From assembly GCA_016191435.1 (NCBI GenBank), contig JACPOQ010000028.1, positions 124,001 through 188,000 on the forward strand: DNA of 64,000 nucleotides, given 5' to 3'. Numbering within the stretch: the stretch's first letter is position 1; each line of letters starts with the position of its first letter. A program made the position numbers and the translations under genes. Positions 1-8,813 of this stretch are shown here, one piece after another. Under the pieces are notes generated by a model, which saw only the letters and a list, made by a program, of their open reading frames with translations, ran no database searches and was not told the DNA's origin. The stretch comes from Chloroflexota bacterium. GTDB taxonomy: Bacteria; Chloroflexota; Dehalococcoidia; Tepidiformales; Tepidiformaceae.

Positions 1-2
1 AG

Positions 3-353
3 GTGCTCGAAGAGAGCGGGCTCTGCGTCGCAGTGATTCCACCCGCGGGGATGCTTGCTTGTCGCGGCCCGGCGATCCTGCCGCCGCCGGTGGTGATCCT
101 CGTGGAGGACATCGTCCGCGCGGACCAGCCGTTCCACCAGCACATCGATTGCGTCTACTTCACACGGGCAATCGAACCGATCGATTTCGAGGCGCCGATT
201 CCGCATGGCATTCATCGCTGGGTGACGGCCGGCGAGCTCGGGGCCGCATTTTCCCTGCCTGCGCCCGATGGTACGCTCGTCGAAGTGGCCGAGGACGTCC
301 GGCTGCTCGGCATCCGCGCCATCGCCGCCGCCCTGGAGTCCCGGAATGCTTAG
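3..353 (+). CDS. Nudix hydrolase, 5'-truncated by window edge
   Basis: This is the C-terminal part of a Nudix-type pyrophosphohydrolase. The first visible residues, VLEESGL, match the second half of the Nudix box (REVxEExGL), so the true start and the metal-binding REx(2)E part lie at or before the window edge. The GTG at position 3 is an internal codon, not a start. Downstream are a beta-strand-rich region and a short helical tail, as expected for a small Nudix fold. The substrate cannot be told. The stop codon (351-353) overlaps the serS start, so the two genes are probably co-transcribed and translationally coupled. Confidence 0.75.
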   Translation: MLEESGLCVAVIPPAGMLACRGPAILPPPVVILVEDIVRADQPFHQHIDCVYFTRAIEPIDFEAPIPHGIHRWVTAGELGAAFSLPAPDGTLVEVAEDVRLLGIRAIAAALESRNA

Positions 354-1620
354 CGTGCAGTTCATCCGCGAGAACGTGGATCGCGTCAAGCGCGACATGT
401 TGCTGCGTAACGCGCCCGCCCCAATCGACCGCATCCTGATGCTGGATGAGGAACGAAAGGCGTTCCTGCAGCAGGTGGAGCAGCTCCGGGCCAAGCGAAA
501 CATCGTCAGCAAAGCCATCGGCCAGACGAAGGACCCCACGGAGCGCGAGATCCGGATCACCGAAATGCGGCTGGTCGGCGACGAGATCGACCGCCTGGAT
601 GGCGTCCTGAAAGTGGTCGAAGGCGAGCTGCGGGAAAAGTTGTACGAGGTCCCCAACATCCTCGACCCCAACGTGCCCAAGGGCCCGGACGAGGAGTCGA
701 ACGTCGTGGTCGCCAGCAGCGGGACCAAACGCGAGTTCCGCTTTCAACCGCGCCCGCATTGGGAGCTGGGAGAGATTGTGGGCGGGCTGGACCTCGCGCG
801 GGGCGCGCGGATGGCCGGGAGCCGGTTCTACGTGCTGAAGGGCCCGCTGGCGCGACTCCAGCGCTCGCTCATCCAGTTCTTCCTCAACGCCCATACGGCG
901 GACGGCTTCACCGAGTGCTACCTGCCCGACATGCTTTCGGAGGCGTCGTTGCTCGCCTCGGGGCAGCTGCCGAAGTTCCGCGAGAACCTCTACCGGGACT
1001 TCGAGCAGGATTACTATTTCATCCCCACGGCCGAAGTCGCGTTCGTGAACCTCTACCGCGACGAGATCCTGGCGCCCGGGTCGTTGCCGCAACGGTTCGT
1101 CGCCCACACGCCCTGTTTTCGCCGCGAAAAGATGAGCGCCGGCCGCGATGTCCGCGGGATCAAGCGGGGCCACCAGTTCGAAAAGGTCGAGATGTTCGTC
1201 TACTGCGAGCCCGATCGGAGCGAAGAAGAGTTCGCCGCGCTCGTTGCGCGGACGCGGGCCTTGCCCGAGAAGCTGGGTGTTCCCCACCGGCTGCTCGCGC
1301 TCTGCAGCGGCGACATCGGCTTCAACGCCACGAAGACGTTCGACATCGAAGTGTGGGCTCCGGGCCAGGATGAATGGCTGGAGGTCAGCTCGGTTTCGAA
1401 CTGCCTCGATTTCCAGGCTCGGCGCGCAAACATCCGCTACCGTCCCACCGCCACCGATTCGCCGCGCGCCCCGCACATGCTCAACGGTTCGGGGTTGGCA
1501 CTGCCACGATCGCTCATCGCGGTCATGGAAAACTACCAGCAAGAAGACGGCTCCATTGTCGTGCCGGAGGTCCTGCGGCCGTACATGGGGATGGACACCA
1601 TCCCGGTGGCGGTGGCGTGA
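346..1620 (+). CDS. serS: Seryl-tRNA synthetase
   Basis: This cytoplasmic class II aminoacyl-tRNA synthetase charges tRNA-Ser (and tRNA-Sec if present) with serine. The N-terminal 100 or so residues form the long antiparallel coiled-coil arm that holds the variable arm of tRNA-Ser. Class II motif 2 is visible around FRREKMSAGRDVRGIKRGHQ and motif 3 around GSGLALPRSLIAVMENYQ. The length, 424 residues, is normal. The start is the ATG at 346, which gives the standard MLSVQFIRENVDRVK beginning and overlaps the upstream Nudix stop; an in-frame GTG further upstream would add unrelated residues. The gene converges with clpP. Confidence 0.97.
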   Translation: MLSVQFIRENVDRVKRDMLLRNAPAPIDRILMLDEERKAFLQQVEQLRAKRNIVSKAIGQTKDPTEREIRITEMRLVGDEIDRLDGVLKVVEGELREKLYEVPNILDPNVPKGPDEESNVVVASSGTKREFRFQPRPHWELGEIVGGLDLARGARMAGSRFYVLKGPLARLQRSLIQFFLNAHTADGFTECYLPDMLSEASLLASGQLPKFRENLYRDFEQDYYFIPTAEVAFVNLYRDEILAPGSLPQRFVAHTPCFRREKMSAGRDVRGIKRGHQFEKVEMFVYCEPDRSEEEFAALVARTRALPEKLGVPHRLLALCSGDIGFNATKTFDIEVWAPGQDEWLEVSSVSNCLDFQARRANIRYRPTATDSPRAPHMLNGSGLALPRSLIAVMENYQQEDGSIVVPEVLRPYMGMDTIPVAVA

Positions 1621-1698
1621 GGCCGTGAACGGCGCGGGCCGGGTATTGCGGCGAGACCGGGCCAGACCCCGCTCGAAGCCGGGTTACGAACGTTCTGA

Positions 1699-2346
1699 CT
1701 AGGTCGCCTTGCCGTTTGCCTCTGCGTTGACCGCCATGGCGGCCTGGCTCGGGCGCTCGAGGATTTCGTCGATAAGACCGTAGTCTTTGGCCGCGTGCGG
1801 GTCGAGCCAGAAGTCGCGGTCGGTGTCATGCTCGATGCGCTCCATCGGCTGGCCGGTTGTCGTCTGGATGATGTTGCGAAGGACCCGCTGGAGCCGGAGC
1901 GTCTCGCGCGCCTGGATCTCGATGTCGCGGGCCTGGCCCTGCGCCCCACCGAGCACCTGGTGCAGGTGCACGGTGGCGTTCGGTAGAGCGAAGCGCTTGC
2001 CCTTTTCGCCGGAGGTCAGGAGGATCGTGCCCATGCTGGCAGTGAGGCCGATGCAGACTGTCGATACGGCCGGGCGGATGAGGTGCATCGTATCGAGGAT
2101 GGCCAGTCCGGCTGTCACACTGCCGCCGGGGCAGTTGATGTACATCATGATGTCCTTCTCGTCATCCTCGCGGGCGAGATAGAGGAGCTGGGCGATGATG
2201 ATGTTCGCGATCATCGCGTCGATGGGGGTGCCCAGGAAGACGATGCGCTCTTTGAGCAGCAGCGAGTAGATGTCGTAGGCCCGCTCTCGGCGCCCATCGG
2301 ACTCGATTACAAATGGCATCACGTCGTCGAGGCGCTCGATAGTCAT
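1699..2346 (-). CDS. clpP: ATP-dependent Clp protease proteolytic subunit
   Basis: This is the serine peptidase subunit of the Clp protease, a tetradecamer that degrades substrates unfolded by ClpX, ClpA or ClpC. The catalytic triad can be placed at Ser104 (LTASMG), His129 (VHLHQVLGG) and an Asp near 178 (DTDRDFW). The total of 215 residues is typical. The ATG at 2346 is chosen because GAGG precedes it at suitable spacing and it gives a family-like N terminus; an ORF extension to 2433 would add 29 non-conserved residues. The usual partner clpX is not adjacent. The gene converges with serS across a 78-bp gap. Confidence 0.95.
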   Translation of the reverse strand: MTIERLDDVMPFVIESDGRRERAYDIYSLLLKERIVFLGTPIDAMIANIIIAQLLYLAREDDEKDIMMYINCPGGSVTAGLAILDTMHLIRPAVSTVCIGLTASMGTILLTSGEKGKRFALPNATVHLHQVLGGAQGQARDIEIQARETLRLQRVLRNIIQTTTGQPMERIEHDTDRDFWLDPHAAKDYGLIDEILERPSQAAMAVNAEANGKAT

Positions 2347-2460
2347 GCGGTTTCCTCTTAGCTGTCCGGGGTGGATGGATCCAGTGTGCAAGGTCGCGGA
2401 GTGAATGCGCAAAAGACAGCGGCCGGGTGTCATAACGTACCCGCCGGTCCGGAGGCGACA

Positions 2461-2703
2461 TCAGTAATGGTATCGAGCTTGCAGGAAGTCGATGCGGTCG
2501 CCGTCCGTCACGATGAAGACGATTCGGTCGTCAAGCGTAACCCTGCGGGACCAGACTGAACCCGGAAAATGCTTGAGGCGCTCGGGCTTCGTTACGACCC
2601 TGTACGGGTCTCGGCAAACCGCCTCGACGATGTCCAGGAGGCGAAGGGTCAAAAGCGCAGATCCTCGCGGAGACGGCCGTCGAAGCCGGCCTCACGCGAC
2701 CCG
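2461..2703 (-). pseudogene. Decayed Txe/YoeB-family toxin
   Basis: The last 63 residues of the frame read as the C-terminal part of a YoeB/Txe mRNA-interferase: KPERLKHFPGSVWSRRVT and a terminal DFLQARYHY match the family, which ends in RYHY. The N-terminal part (REAGFDGRLREDLRF) lies just upstream in a different frame and runs into a TGA. About 8-10 residues expected between LREDLRF and LRLLDIVEAV are missing. The gene is therefore broken by a small deletion with frameshift, and only a TTG start would give a truncated product. It follows the antitoxin remnant in the usual antitoxin-toxin order. Confidence 0.6.
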
Positions 2704-2935
2704 GTTCGTGTCACCACCCGGTCGCTCGTTCCCTTCGTCCAACCGACTTCGCGCCGGAAGTCGGCAACCGTTTGTGGTGTTCCTCGGTGCGTCAATGCGT
2801 CGGCCAGCGCACCCAACAGACGTTCCGCGTTCTTCGGTGACTTCAGGAGGTATGCGGTTTCGGTAGGGACGAAAGCTCATCGGCCGCGATCAGGGCAACA
2901 TCCTCGCCCGCGTCACTTCATCTGCGGTCACGAAC
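2704..2935 (-). pseudogene. Decayed YefM/Phd-family antitoxin
   Basis: On the minus strand three frames carry pieces of one YefM-like antitoxin: [10 protein letters not shown] (about 2910-2930), then [14 protein letters not shown], then TAYLLKSPKNAERLLGALAD. The last piece is close to the ETxYLLxSPxNAxRL signature of YefM. The pieces are separated by at least two frame changes, and the middle of the N-terminal DNA-binding domain looks deleted. No intact reading frame remains. The adjacent toxin is also broken, so the whole addiction module appears dead. Limits are approximate. No mobile-element ends were seen around it. Confidence 0.5.
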
Positions 2936-2977
2936 GTGAACGGGCGATGGTAGCCCGTTGTGGAACTGCCCGCCACC

Positions 2978-4834
2978 ATGGATGTCATGGAGTCACGCCG
3001 CGACGACGTTCGCAACCTCGCCATTATCGCCCACGTTGACCACGGCAAGACGACGCTCGTCGATGCGCTGCTGAAGCAATCCCATGTCTTCCGCGAAAAC
3101 GAGCATGTTGGGACCCTGATCCTCGATTCAAACCCTCTCGAACGCGAGAAGGGCATCACCATCATGGCCAAGAACGCCGCCATCGAATATCACGGCGTCC
3201 GCATCAACATCATCGATACGCCGGGGCACGCCGATTTTGGCGGCGAAGTCGAGCGCGTGCTGAACATGGCGGATGGCTGCCTGCTGCTCATCGATGCGGT
3301 CGAAGGGCCGATGCCCCAGACCAAGTTCGTCCTGCGTAAAGCGCTCGAGATCGGCCTGCACGCAATCGTCGTGGTGAACAAGATTGACCGCCCGAATGCG
3401 CGCCTCAAAGAAGTGGTCCACGAGACCTCGGATCTGTTCCTGGACCTCGCAACGAAGGACGACCAGCTCGATTTCCCGGTGCTCTACGCGAACGCGCGCG
3501 ACGGTTACGCTTCGCGCGAGTCGAATGTCACTTCCGGCAGCATGGAGCCGCTGTTCGACGCGATCATCGAACATACCCCGCCGCCCTTGTGCGACGCCGA
3601 TGCGCCCTTCCGCATGCTTGTCACCACGCTTTCGTACGACAGCTACCGTGGGCGCACCGCGGTGGGCCGTATCGTCGACGGTTCCGTCAAGCCGGCGGAC
3701 CAGATCATCCGCTGGACGCACGAAGGGGACGTCACGCAGCACCGGGTGGCGCAGGTGTTCGGGTTCCAGGGTCTCGGCCGCGTGGAGCTGGCGCAGGGCA
3801 GCGCTGGCGACATCGTCGCGATCACGGGCATCCCGGATATCCTTATCGGCGAAACGCTGTCCAATCCGGCCGCGGCCGGCCAGCTGCCGCCGATCGCCAT
3901 CGAAGAGCCGGCCATGAAGATGACCTTCCGCGTCAACGACTCGCCGTTCGCGGGACGCGAGGGGCAGTTCGTCACCAGCCGCCAGCTGCGCGAGCGCCTC
4001 TACCGCGAGGTCGAGACGAACGTGGCGCTGCGCGTCGAGGAAGGCGAATCGGCGGAGTCGTTCGTGGTCAGCGGCCGGGGCGAGCTCCACCTGGCCATCC
4101 TCGTGGAGACGATGCGCCGCGAGGGTTACGAATTCGCCGTGACCCGGCCCGAAGTCATCATCCGTCACGGCGCCCACGGCCGCGAAGAGCCATTCGAGAA
4201 GCTCTATATCGAGGCGCCGGAGTCTACCACCGGGTTCCTCATCGAGACGCTTTCCGGGCGCAAGGCGCAGATGACCGGCATGCACACCGACCACAACGGC
4301 AGCGTGCGCCTCGATTTCGAGATCCCGACACGCGGGCTCATTGGTTTCCGCGACACGTTCATCAGCGGCACGGCCGGGGAAGGGCTCATGAACACCGAGT
4401 ACCTCGGCTATCGAGCCTGGGCGGGCGAAATCACGCGCTCCCGGAACGGCGCGCTCGTGGCCGCGGAGACGGGCACAGCCCTGAGCTTCGGCATCGCCAA
4501 CGCCCAGGAGCGCGGAATGCTCTTCATCAAGCCAGGTGAGGACGTGTACGGCGGCATGGTCGTCGGCCTCCACGCCAAGGAGAACGACCTCGACGTGAAC
4601 GTGTGCCGCGCGAAGCAGCTCACGAACATCCGCAGCTCGACGAGCGACATCGCCGTGAAACTGACGCCGCCGTCGCCGCCAAGCCTGGAGCGCAGCCTCT
4701 CCATCATCGCCACCGATGAGATGCTCGAGGTCACGCCCAAGAACATCCGCATGCGGAAGACCGAGCTCAACCCGACGCTGCGGGCGCGCGAAGCCAAGCG
4801 GGCGAAGTTCGCGGCGGCGGGCATCGGCTCCTGA
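2978..4834 (+). CDS. typA: Ribosome-associated translational GTPase TypA/BipA
   Basis: TypA (BipA) is a translation-factor GTPase that binds 70S ribosomes at the EF-G site and supports ribosome assembly and growth under stress. G1 (AHVDHGKTT, about residues 18-26), G3 (DTPGHADF) and G4 (NKIDRPNAR) are intact, followed by domain II, the EF-G III/V-like domains and the TypA-specific C-terminal domain. Length, about 618 residues, is normal. The start is uncertain: GTG 2960, ATG 2978 and ATG 2987 are all in frame and none has a strong Shine-Dalgarno; 2978 gives [13 protein letters not shown], close to the family N terminus. Confidence 0.95.
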   Translation: MDVMESRRDDVRNLAIIAHVDHGKTTLVDALLKQSHVFRENEHVGTLILDSNPLEREKGITIMAKNAAIEYHGVRINIIDTPGHADFGGEVERVLNMADGCLLLIDAVEGPMPQTKFVLRKALEIGLHAIVVVNKIDRPNARLKEVVHETSDLFLDLATKDDQLDFPVLYANARDGYASRESNVTSGSMEPLFDAIIEHTPPPLCDADAPFRMLVTTLSYDSYRGRTAVGRIVDGSVKPADQIIRWTHEGDVTQHRVAQVFGFQGLGRVELAQGSAGDIVAITGIPDILIGETLSNPAAAGQLPPIAIEEPAMKMTFRVNDSPFAGREGQFVTSRQLRERLYREVETNVALRVEEGESAESFVVSGRGELHLAILVETMRREGYEFAVTRPEVIIRHGAHGREEPFEKLYIEAPESTTGFLIETLSGRKAQMTGMHTDHNGSVRLDFEIPTRGLIGFRDTFISGTAGEGLMNTEYLGYRAWAGEITRSRNGALVAAETGTALSFGIANAQERGMLFIKPGEDVYGGMVVGLHAKENDLDVNVCRAKQLTNIRSSTSDIAVKLTPPSPPSLERSLSIIATDEMLEVTPKNIRMRKTELNPTLRAREAKRAKFAAAGIGS

Positions 4835-4936
4835 CGGCGCACCCGTGGCGGATGATAGAGACTGAGTAGCGCCTCGGCACTCGGGTTTGCCCTTTGCCGG
4901 CGCGCCTCCGACCGAGCCTCCTGAGGGCCGATTGCC

Positions 4937-6025
4937 TCACCCGACCCGCCGCACCGCCGCCTCCACCACGCGCGCGCACTCCAGCATCTCCGGGATGACG
5001 AGGTACTCGTCTTTCGTGTGCTGGTTGTAGCCGCCGCGCCCGATGACGACGCTTGCGATGCCGTGGCCCCGGAAGACGTTGCCATCGGTGCCGCCGCCGA
5101 CAGGGTGCGGGTCGGGTGTGAAGCCAAGGTCGCGGAGGACGGCGAAGATGAGGTCGGCCGCGGGGTCTCCGGGCTCGAGCTTGTAGCCGGGATACTCAAG
5201 GTGGAATTGGCTATCGATGCGCGCACCCGGGTGCCGTTGGCGCACGTCCTCCAGGTGCGTCTTCGCCTGGCTTACCAACGTCTCGACCTTCTCGAATTCC
5301 ATGCTGCGCATCTCGCCTTCAACCTGGCACTGCTCCGGCACGGCATTGCGCACAAGCCCGCCGTGAATCGTCCCTACGTTCCCGGTGGTCTCGAAGTCGA
5401 CGCGGCCCTGCGGCATGCCGAGCACTGCTTCCGCCGCGATGGAGATGGCGGGGATGCCCTTCTCCGGCTCCACGCCGGCGTGCGCGGCCTTGCCCGTGAC
5501 GGCAATCGAGTAGGTGTAATGGTACGGGGCCTGCCCCTGGATGCTCGATGGCGGGCCGCCGCTGTCGATGACGATCGCGGTCTTCGCGGTGATGCGGCTG
5601 TAGTCCATGTTGTGGGCGCCCAGGAGCCCGACTTCCTCACCGCGGCTGATGGCGACCTCGATTGGACGCGTCTCGGCGCCGTCTTCGATGGCGGACTGCA
5701 GGACTTCGAGGATCACCGCGCAGCCCGCCTTGTTGTCGGCGCCGAGGATGGTCGAGCCGTCCGAGCGGATGATGTCGTCGCCGTCCCAGACCGGGCGGAT
5801 GCCTCGTCCGGGCTCCACTGTGTCCATGTGCGCCGAAAGCAGCAACGGCGCGCCTGTTCCTGCGCGGCGGGCGAGCACGTTGCCGTGCGCGTCCTGGGCC
5901 ACGTCCAGGCCGAGCTCGTGCAGCCGCCGCTGCAGTTCGCCTGCGATCGCCTCTTCCTCACCCGATGGCGAATCGATAGCGACGAGTTCGAGAAAGGCCT
6001 GGACGATACGGGCGCGCTGGATCAT
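4937..6025 (-). CDS. M20-family metallopeptidase (PepT/DapE-like)
   Basis: This dinuclear zinc peptidase or deacylase belongs to clan MH. Metal and catalytic positions are visible: H66 and D68 (SAHMDTVEPG), the bridging D97 (GADNKAG), and E130-E131 (SRGEEVGLLG), where the first Glu is the general base. A dimerization domain follows (TGKAAHAGVEPEKG) and the C-terminal lobe carries GGGTDGNVFRGHG with the last His ligand near YNQHTKDE. The 362 residues match the PepT-like group of tripeptidases and aminoacylases; the exact substrate cannot be assigned. No signal peptide is seen, so it acts in the cytoplasm. It stands alone, convergent with typA and divergent from the phosphatase gene. Confidence 0.9.
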   Translation of the reverse strand: MIQRARIVQAFLELVAIDSPSGEEEAIAGELQRRLHELGLDVAQDAHGNVLARRAGTGAPLLLSAHMDTVEPGRGIRPVWDGDDIIRSDGSTILGADNKAGCAVILEVLQSAIEDGAETRPIEVAISRGEEVGLLGAHNMDYSRITAKTAIVIDSGGPPSSIQGQAPYHYTYSIAVTGKAAHAGVEPEKGIPAISIAAEAVLGMPQGRVDFETTGNVGTIHGGLVRNAVPEQCQVEGEMRSMEFEKVETLVSQAKTHLEDVRQRHPGARIDSQFHLEYPGYKLEPGDPAADLIFAVLRDLGFTPDPHPVGGGTDGNVFRGHGIASVVIGRGGYNQHTKDEYLVIPEMLECARVVEAAVRRVG

Positions 6026-6147
6026 GCGGTTGCTCCGGGCGGTTGAGGTTTCGCACAGAGCATAGCCAACCAGGTATCGTTGCGGCTGAAGCGAACACTT
6101 CGCGTGGTGTTAACGACTCGTTCATGCGACGATGCCAGCGTGAGTGC

Positions 6148-6885
6148 ATGGTGATCGCGGAAGCAACAAGAGACATAACGCTCGATACGGCCTTCAATGT
6201 GCGCCACATCGGCGGCTATCCAACACGCCACGGCGGCCACACGTCCCGGCACCTGATCCGCGCCGCGAGCCTCCATCGCCTGACCGAAGCAGGGATAAGC
6301 TCGCTCCGTGAGGCCGGCGTCCGCACCGTCGTCGACCTCCGTTCCCAGGTGGAGCGCCAGGACATGGCGACGCCCGACCTCAGCGGTGCCGGCATCGCGC
6401 ACGTGGTCGCGGCAGTATTCGAGCAAGACGCGTCGCCCGTGGGACTCGAAGCCGAGTTCCCCGGCTTTGCCCAAGTCTACCAGCGCTTTCTCGATACCGG
6501 CGCGCCTGCCTACCGGGTGCTGTTCGAAACCATTGCCGCCACCGAAGGCGGGCTGCTGTTCCACTGCGCCGCTGGGAAGGACCGCACCGGCGTCGCCGCG
6601 GCGCTGCTCCTGGAGGTGGCCGGCGTCGAGCACCGGCACATCGTTGCGGACTTCAGCCGCTCGGCCGAGTTGCTGAAGCCGCAACTGGCGCTCTGGCGCG
6701 GACGGATGGCGGAACGTGGCATCGATGAAGCCCGCGCAGCGGCGCTGATGGCTTCGAACGCCGAGGATATGGCCGCGACGCTCGGCTACATCGGCGAGCA
6801 GTGGGGCGGCGCCGGAGGCTACCTGGCTGGCATCGGCGTGACATCGCTCGTGCTCGAACGCGTGCGAAAACGCATGACCGCCTGA
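6148..6885 (+). CDS. Protein-tyrosine/serine phosphatase (Y_phosphatase3 type)
   Basis: This cysteine-based phosphatase has the P-loop HCAAGKDRTG, with nucleophile Cys140 and Arg146 in C-x5-R spacing. It also has the family's N-terminal signature NVRHIGGYPTRHGGHTSR and the VVDLRS strand (DLR). These mark the bacterial Y_phosphatase3 group, which includes secreted MptpB-like and cytosolic phosphatases. No signal peptide is present. Start choice: ATG 6148 begins seven residues before the conserved TLDTAFNVRHIGG block; upstream in-frame ATGs at 6043 and 6124 would add unconserved sequence. The substrate is unknown. The gene converges with aroF with a single base between them. Confidence 0.85.
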   Translation: MVIAEATRDITLDTAFNVRHIGGYPTRHGGHTSRHLIRAASLHRLTEAGISSLREAGVRTVVDLRSQVERQDMATPDLSGAGIAHVVAAVFEQDASPVGLEAEFPGFAQVYQRFLDTGAPAYRVLFETIAATEGGLLFHCAAGKDRTGVAAALLLEVAGVEHRHIVADFSRSAELLKPQLALWRGRMAERGIDEARAAALMASNAEDMAATLGYIGEQWGGAGGYLAGIGVTSLVLERVRKRMTA

Positions 6886-6886
6886 G

Positions 6887-7969
6887 CTACTTCGCCGCCG
6901 CCGCCAGCGATGCGCCCGTCTCGTAGCCGACGCCGGCAAGCATTGCGTGGATCCCGCGGGCGTTGCGGATGATGCGCCCGGCTTCGACACCAACGGCCTG
7001 CTTCCCATCGCAGAGTGCCTCCGCGGGGTTCGAGTGGATATCGAACTCGAAGCCGTTGGCGCCCGCCGCGACGAAGCCGTACGCGACGCGTTCGACGAGC
7101 TTCCGGTCACCGGACGAATGGCTCGGGTCGGCCAGCAGAGGCAGGTGCGAACGGCTGCGGACGAGCGGGATCATCGCGATGTCGGCCGCGAAGCGTGTCT
7201 CGGTTTCGAACGATTTGATCCCGCGGTAGCAGAGGATGACGTTCGGGTTGCCGTGGCCCACCGAGCGTCCCTCGCGGTCCAGGCCAGACATGATGAAGGC
7301 CGCGGCGCAGAGCCACTCGGTCAGGTCGTTGCCGAAACCGTGCTTCAGCACGATCGGGACCCGCATCCGGGAAAGCTCCTCCAGGAGGGGCGAATACTGG
7401 GCGCTGCGGGCGCCTACCTGGATGATATCGATGCCCGCCTCGAGGAACGCATCAAGGTGACGGAGGTCGATGAGCTCGCTCACCGTGGGGAGGCCTGTCT
7501 CGGCCTTCATCGCGGCCGCGACCTCGAGACCGCGGCCGAGCTCCAGGCCGCGATAGTCGTAGGGGCTGGTGCGGGACTTATCCACGAAGGCGCGCAGCAC
7601 GTCCACGCCGGCGGCCTTCGCCATGAGCGCCGAATCGATCGCCTGGCGTTCGGTTTCGATGGCGCAGGGACCGCCGAACACCGTCAGGTGCTGCCCGCCG
7701 ATGGGCACGCCCGCGACGTTGACGACCGTGTCTTCGTGGTGGAATTGCCGGCTCGCATCCTTGTACTTGACGCTGATGCGGATGACGCGGTCGACGCCGG
7801 GGAGCTCCGTGACGCGCCCCTCATCGATCACGCCGGCGATGCCCTTGACGCCGATGACGGTCGTATCGCCGACGATGGTTTCGCAGCGAAGGCCGTAGTC
7901 GTGGGTGATGCGGTCGATGACGCGTTGGGTCTGCTCAGGCGTCGCGCCCTCGGCCATGTGGATGATCAT
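6887..7969 (-). CDS. aroF: 3-deoxy-7-phosphoheptulonate synthase (DAHP synthase, AroF/KDPGal type)
   Basis: This enzyme condenses phosphoenolpyruvate and erythrose 4-phosphate, the first step of the shikimate pathway. Residues 1 to about 70 form the small regulatory ferredoxin-like (FL) domain typical of the Thermotoga/Bacillus type (MIIHMAEGATPEQ start). The barrel follows with FGGPCAIET, the KxRTSPYDYRG-like loop (FVDKSRTSPYDYRGL), VLKHGFGN and LLADPSHSSGDR. ATG 7969 is chosen because the regulatory domain starts exactly there. The frame stays open to 8191, which could encode up to 74 more residues of unknown nature. Feedback control by aromatic products is likely from the FL domain but not demonstrable here. 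Confidence 0.93.
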   Translation of the reverse strand: MIIHMAEGATPEQTQRVIDRITHDYGLRCETIVGDTTVIGVKGIAGVIDEGRVTELPGVDRVIRISVKYKDASRQFHHEDTVVNVAGVPIGGQHLTVFGGPCAIETERQAIDSALMAKAAGVDVLRAFVDKSRTSPYDYRGLELGRGLEVAAAMKAETGLPTVSELIDLRHLDAFLEAGIDIIQVGARSAQYSPLLEELSRMRVPIVLKHGFGNDLTEWLCAAAFIMSGLDREGRSVGHGNPNVILCYRGIKSFETETRFAADIAMIPLVRSRSHLPLLADPSHSSGDRKLVERVAYGFVAAGANGFEFDIHSNPAEALCDGKQAVGVEAGRIIRNARGIHAMLAGVGYETGASLAAAAK

Positions 7970-8331
7970 GTCTACGTGAATCCCCGTTATGTTGCAGGCA
8001 TTGTCTACCGGCGGCCTCGTACGGGCGACGCGCGTGCTTACCGCGGATTTGCGGACGGCCACGGCCTCGCCCGCCCCGCTGCCGTCGCAGACGAACGCCG
8101 GCACCGCCTCGGCGATGCCCTCGGGCGGCAGCATCGTGGGGGCGGCGATGACCGCTTCGAGCCATTTCGCGGGAGTCGTGCCCCCGCCCATCCCTGGCGG
8201 TGATGGCCGTATCGACCATGAGGGCGACCCACGTTCTTGAGATTTCCTTCGTACGCGAAGTTGCTATGCTGAGGCTCCGGGATTGCCCGCCTGAACCGCG
8301 TTTCGGCCCTCGGAAGCGGGGACTCCTTTGC

Positions 8332-8354
8332 CCGAGCGATGAGAGCACGCTCGG
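8332..8354. other. Stem-loop, 7-bp perfect stem
   Basis: CCGAGCG pairs with CGCTCGG across a 9-base loop. A second small perfect hairpin, CTTCG-loop-CGAAG, lies at 8247-8260. They sit upstream of both aroF (minus) and the YHS/nuo operon (plus), so either transcript leader could contain them. No run of T follows, so neither looks like an intrinsic terminator. Confidence 0.35.
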
Positions 8355-8509
8355 ACGCGCGTATGGCCGCTTGCTGGCTGTTGCGGTAAGCTTCGCCCCA
8401 GCCACGCTGGGTGCGGCCTGGCGGGAAGGAACTGCGGAGACATGCAAGCGGCACCCGGTCGCGAATTTCGTTTTCGTCGCGTATGGCACTTCCGCTCGGC
8501 TCAGCAGGT

Positions 8510-8629
8510 ATGCCAATGCGGATCGTGCGACGCATAGGCTACGGCGCCGTGTTCGCACCGTTTGTCGCCGTGTGGGCGGCAGTCAATTACCCCGACCGAA
8601 GAAAGCCGGGCGCCCGGCAAGGAGGATAA
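8510..8629 (+). CDS. Possible 39-residue membrane mini-protein
   Basis: This short frame begins MPMRIVRRIGYGAVFAPFVA and ends in a basic tail; its centre could form one membrane helix (GYGAVFAPFVAVWAAV). The stop TAA falls between the Shine-Dalgarno and the ATG of the YHS gene, a spacing typical of coupled genes. AGCAGG precedes the ATG weakly. There is no homology I recognise, and a chance frame is quite possible in such GC-rich DNA. Confidence 0.25.
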   Translation: MPMRIVRRIGYGAVFAPFVAVWAAVNYPDRRKPGARQGG

Positions 8630-8631
8630 AG

Positions 8632-8787
8632 ATGGCTGAAGAAACCCAGGTCACCGATCCGGTTTGTCAGATGAAGATCAAACCATCGGAAGCCGTCGCG
8701 ACGGCCGAGCATAAGGGCAAGACGTACTACTTCTGCAGCCAGGACTGCGCCGACGCATTCCGCGAGTCGCCGGAAGACTACGTCTAG
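8632..8787 (+). CDS. YHS domain protein
   Basis: This 51-residue protein is made of a single YHS (TRASH-like) domain. It shows DPVCQMKI near the start and YYFCSQDCADAF with the paired cysteines, a pattern seen in metal-handling domains of copper ATPases and in small stand-alone proteins. The start ATG follows a perfect AAGGAGG seven bases upstream. It lies 26 bp before nuoA on the same strand and may be the first gene of that operon. A role in metal delivery or sensing is an inference from the family. Confidence 0.85.
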   Translation: MAEETQVTDPVCQMKIKPSEAVATAEHKGKTYYFCSQDCADAFRESPEDYV

Positions 8788-8813
8788 CGCCCGGCAGCGC
8801 TGAGGCCTCCCGG

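Larger units (their letters stand above)
7970..8631. other. 660-bp stretch without a recognised gene
   Basis: Between the aroF start and the YHS gene there is no recognisable protein. Two things are visible. On the minus strand the aroF frame remains open to 8191, and its first 40 or so codons have almost only G or C in third position, like a real coding region; a +1 shift would link them to an ATG near 8220. Second, 8247-8354 contains two perfect stem-loops. No T-box, SAM, cobalamin or c-di-GMP riboswitch core was found on either strand by eye. Confidence 0.5.

Noticed and set aside
160..1542. 460-residue frame antisense to serS
   Set aside because: It is a shadow of the highly conserved serS frame in GC-rich DNA; the composition is Arg/Ala-heavy with no family match.
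1621..1698. Rho-independent terminator between serS and clpP
   Set aside because: GC-rich repeats do not pair into a stem and there is no T-run.
3128..4573. 481-residue frame antisense to typA
   Set aside because: It is the mirror of a conserved GTPase gene and has no recognisable domain.
7935..8558. Minus-strand frame of 207 residues upstream of aroF
   Set aside because: No motif and poor codon pattern beyond the short coding-like part noted separately; its end lies inside aroF.
8240..8630. Possible riboswitch or SRP RNA upstream of nuoA/aroF
   Set aside because: Hairpins exist but no T-box, SAM, cobalamin, c-di-GMP or GGAAGG-type SRP core sequence could be found on either strand.
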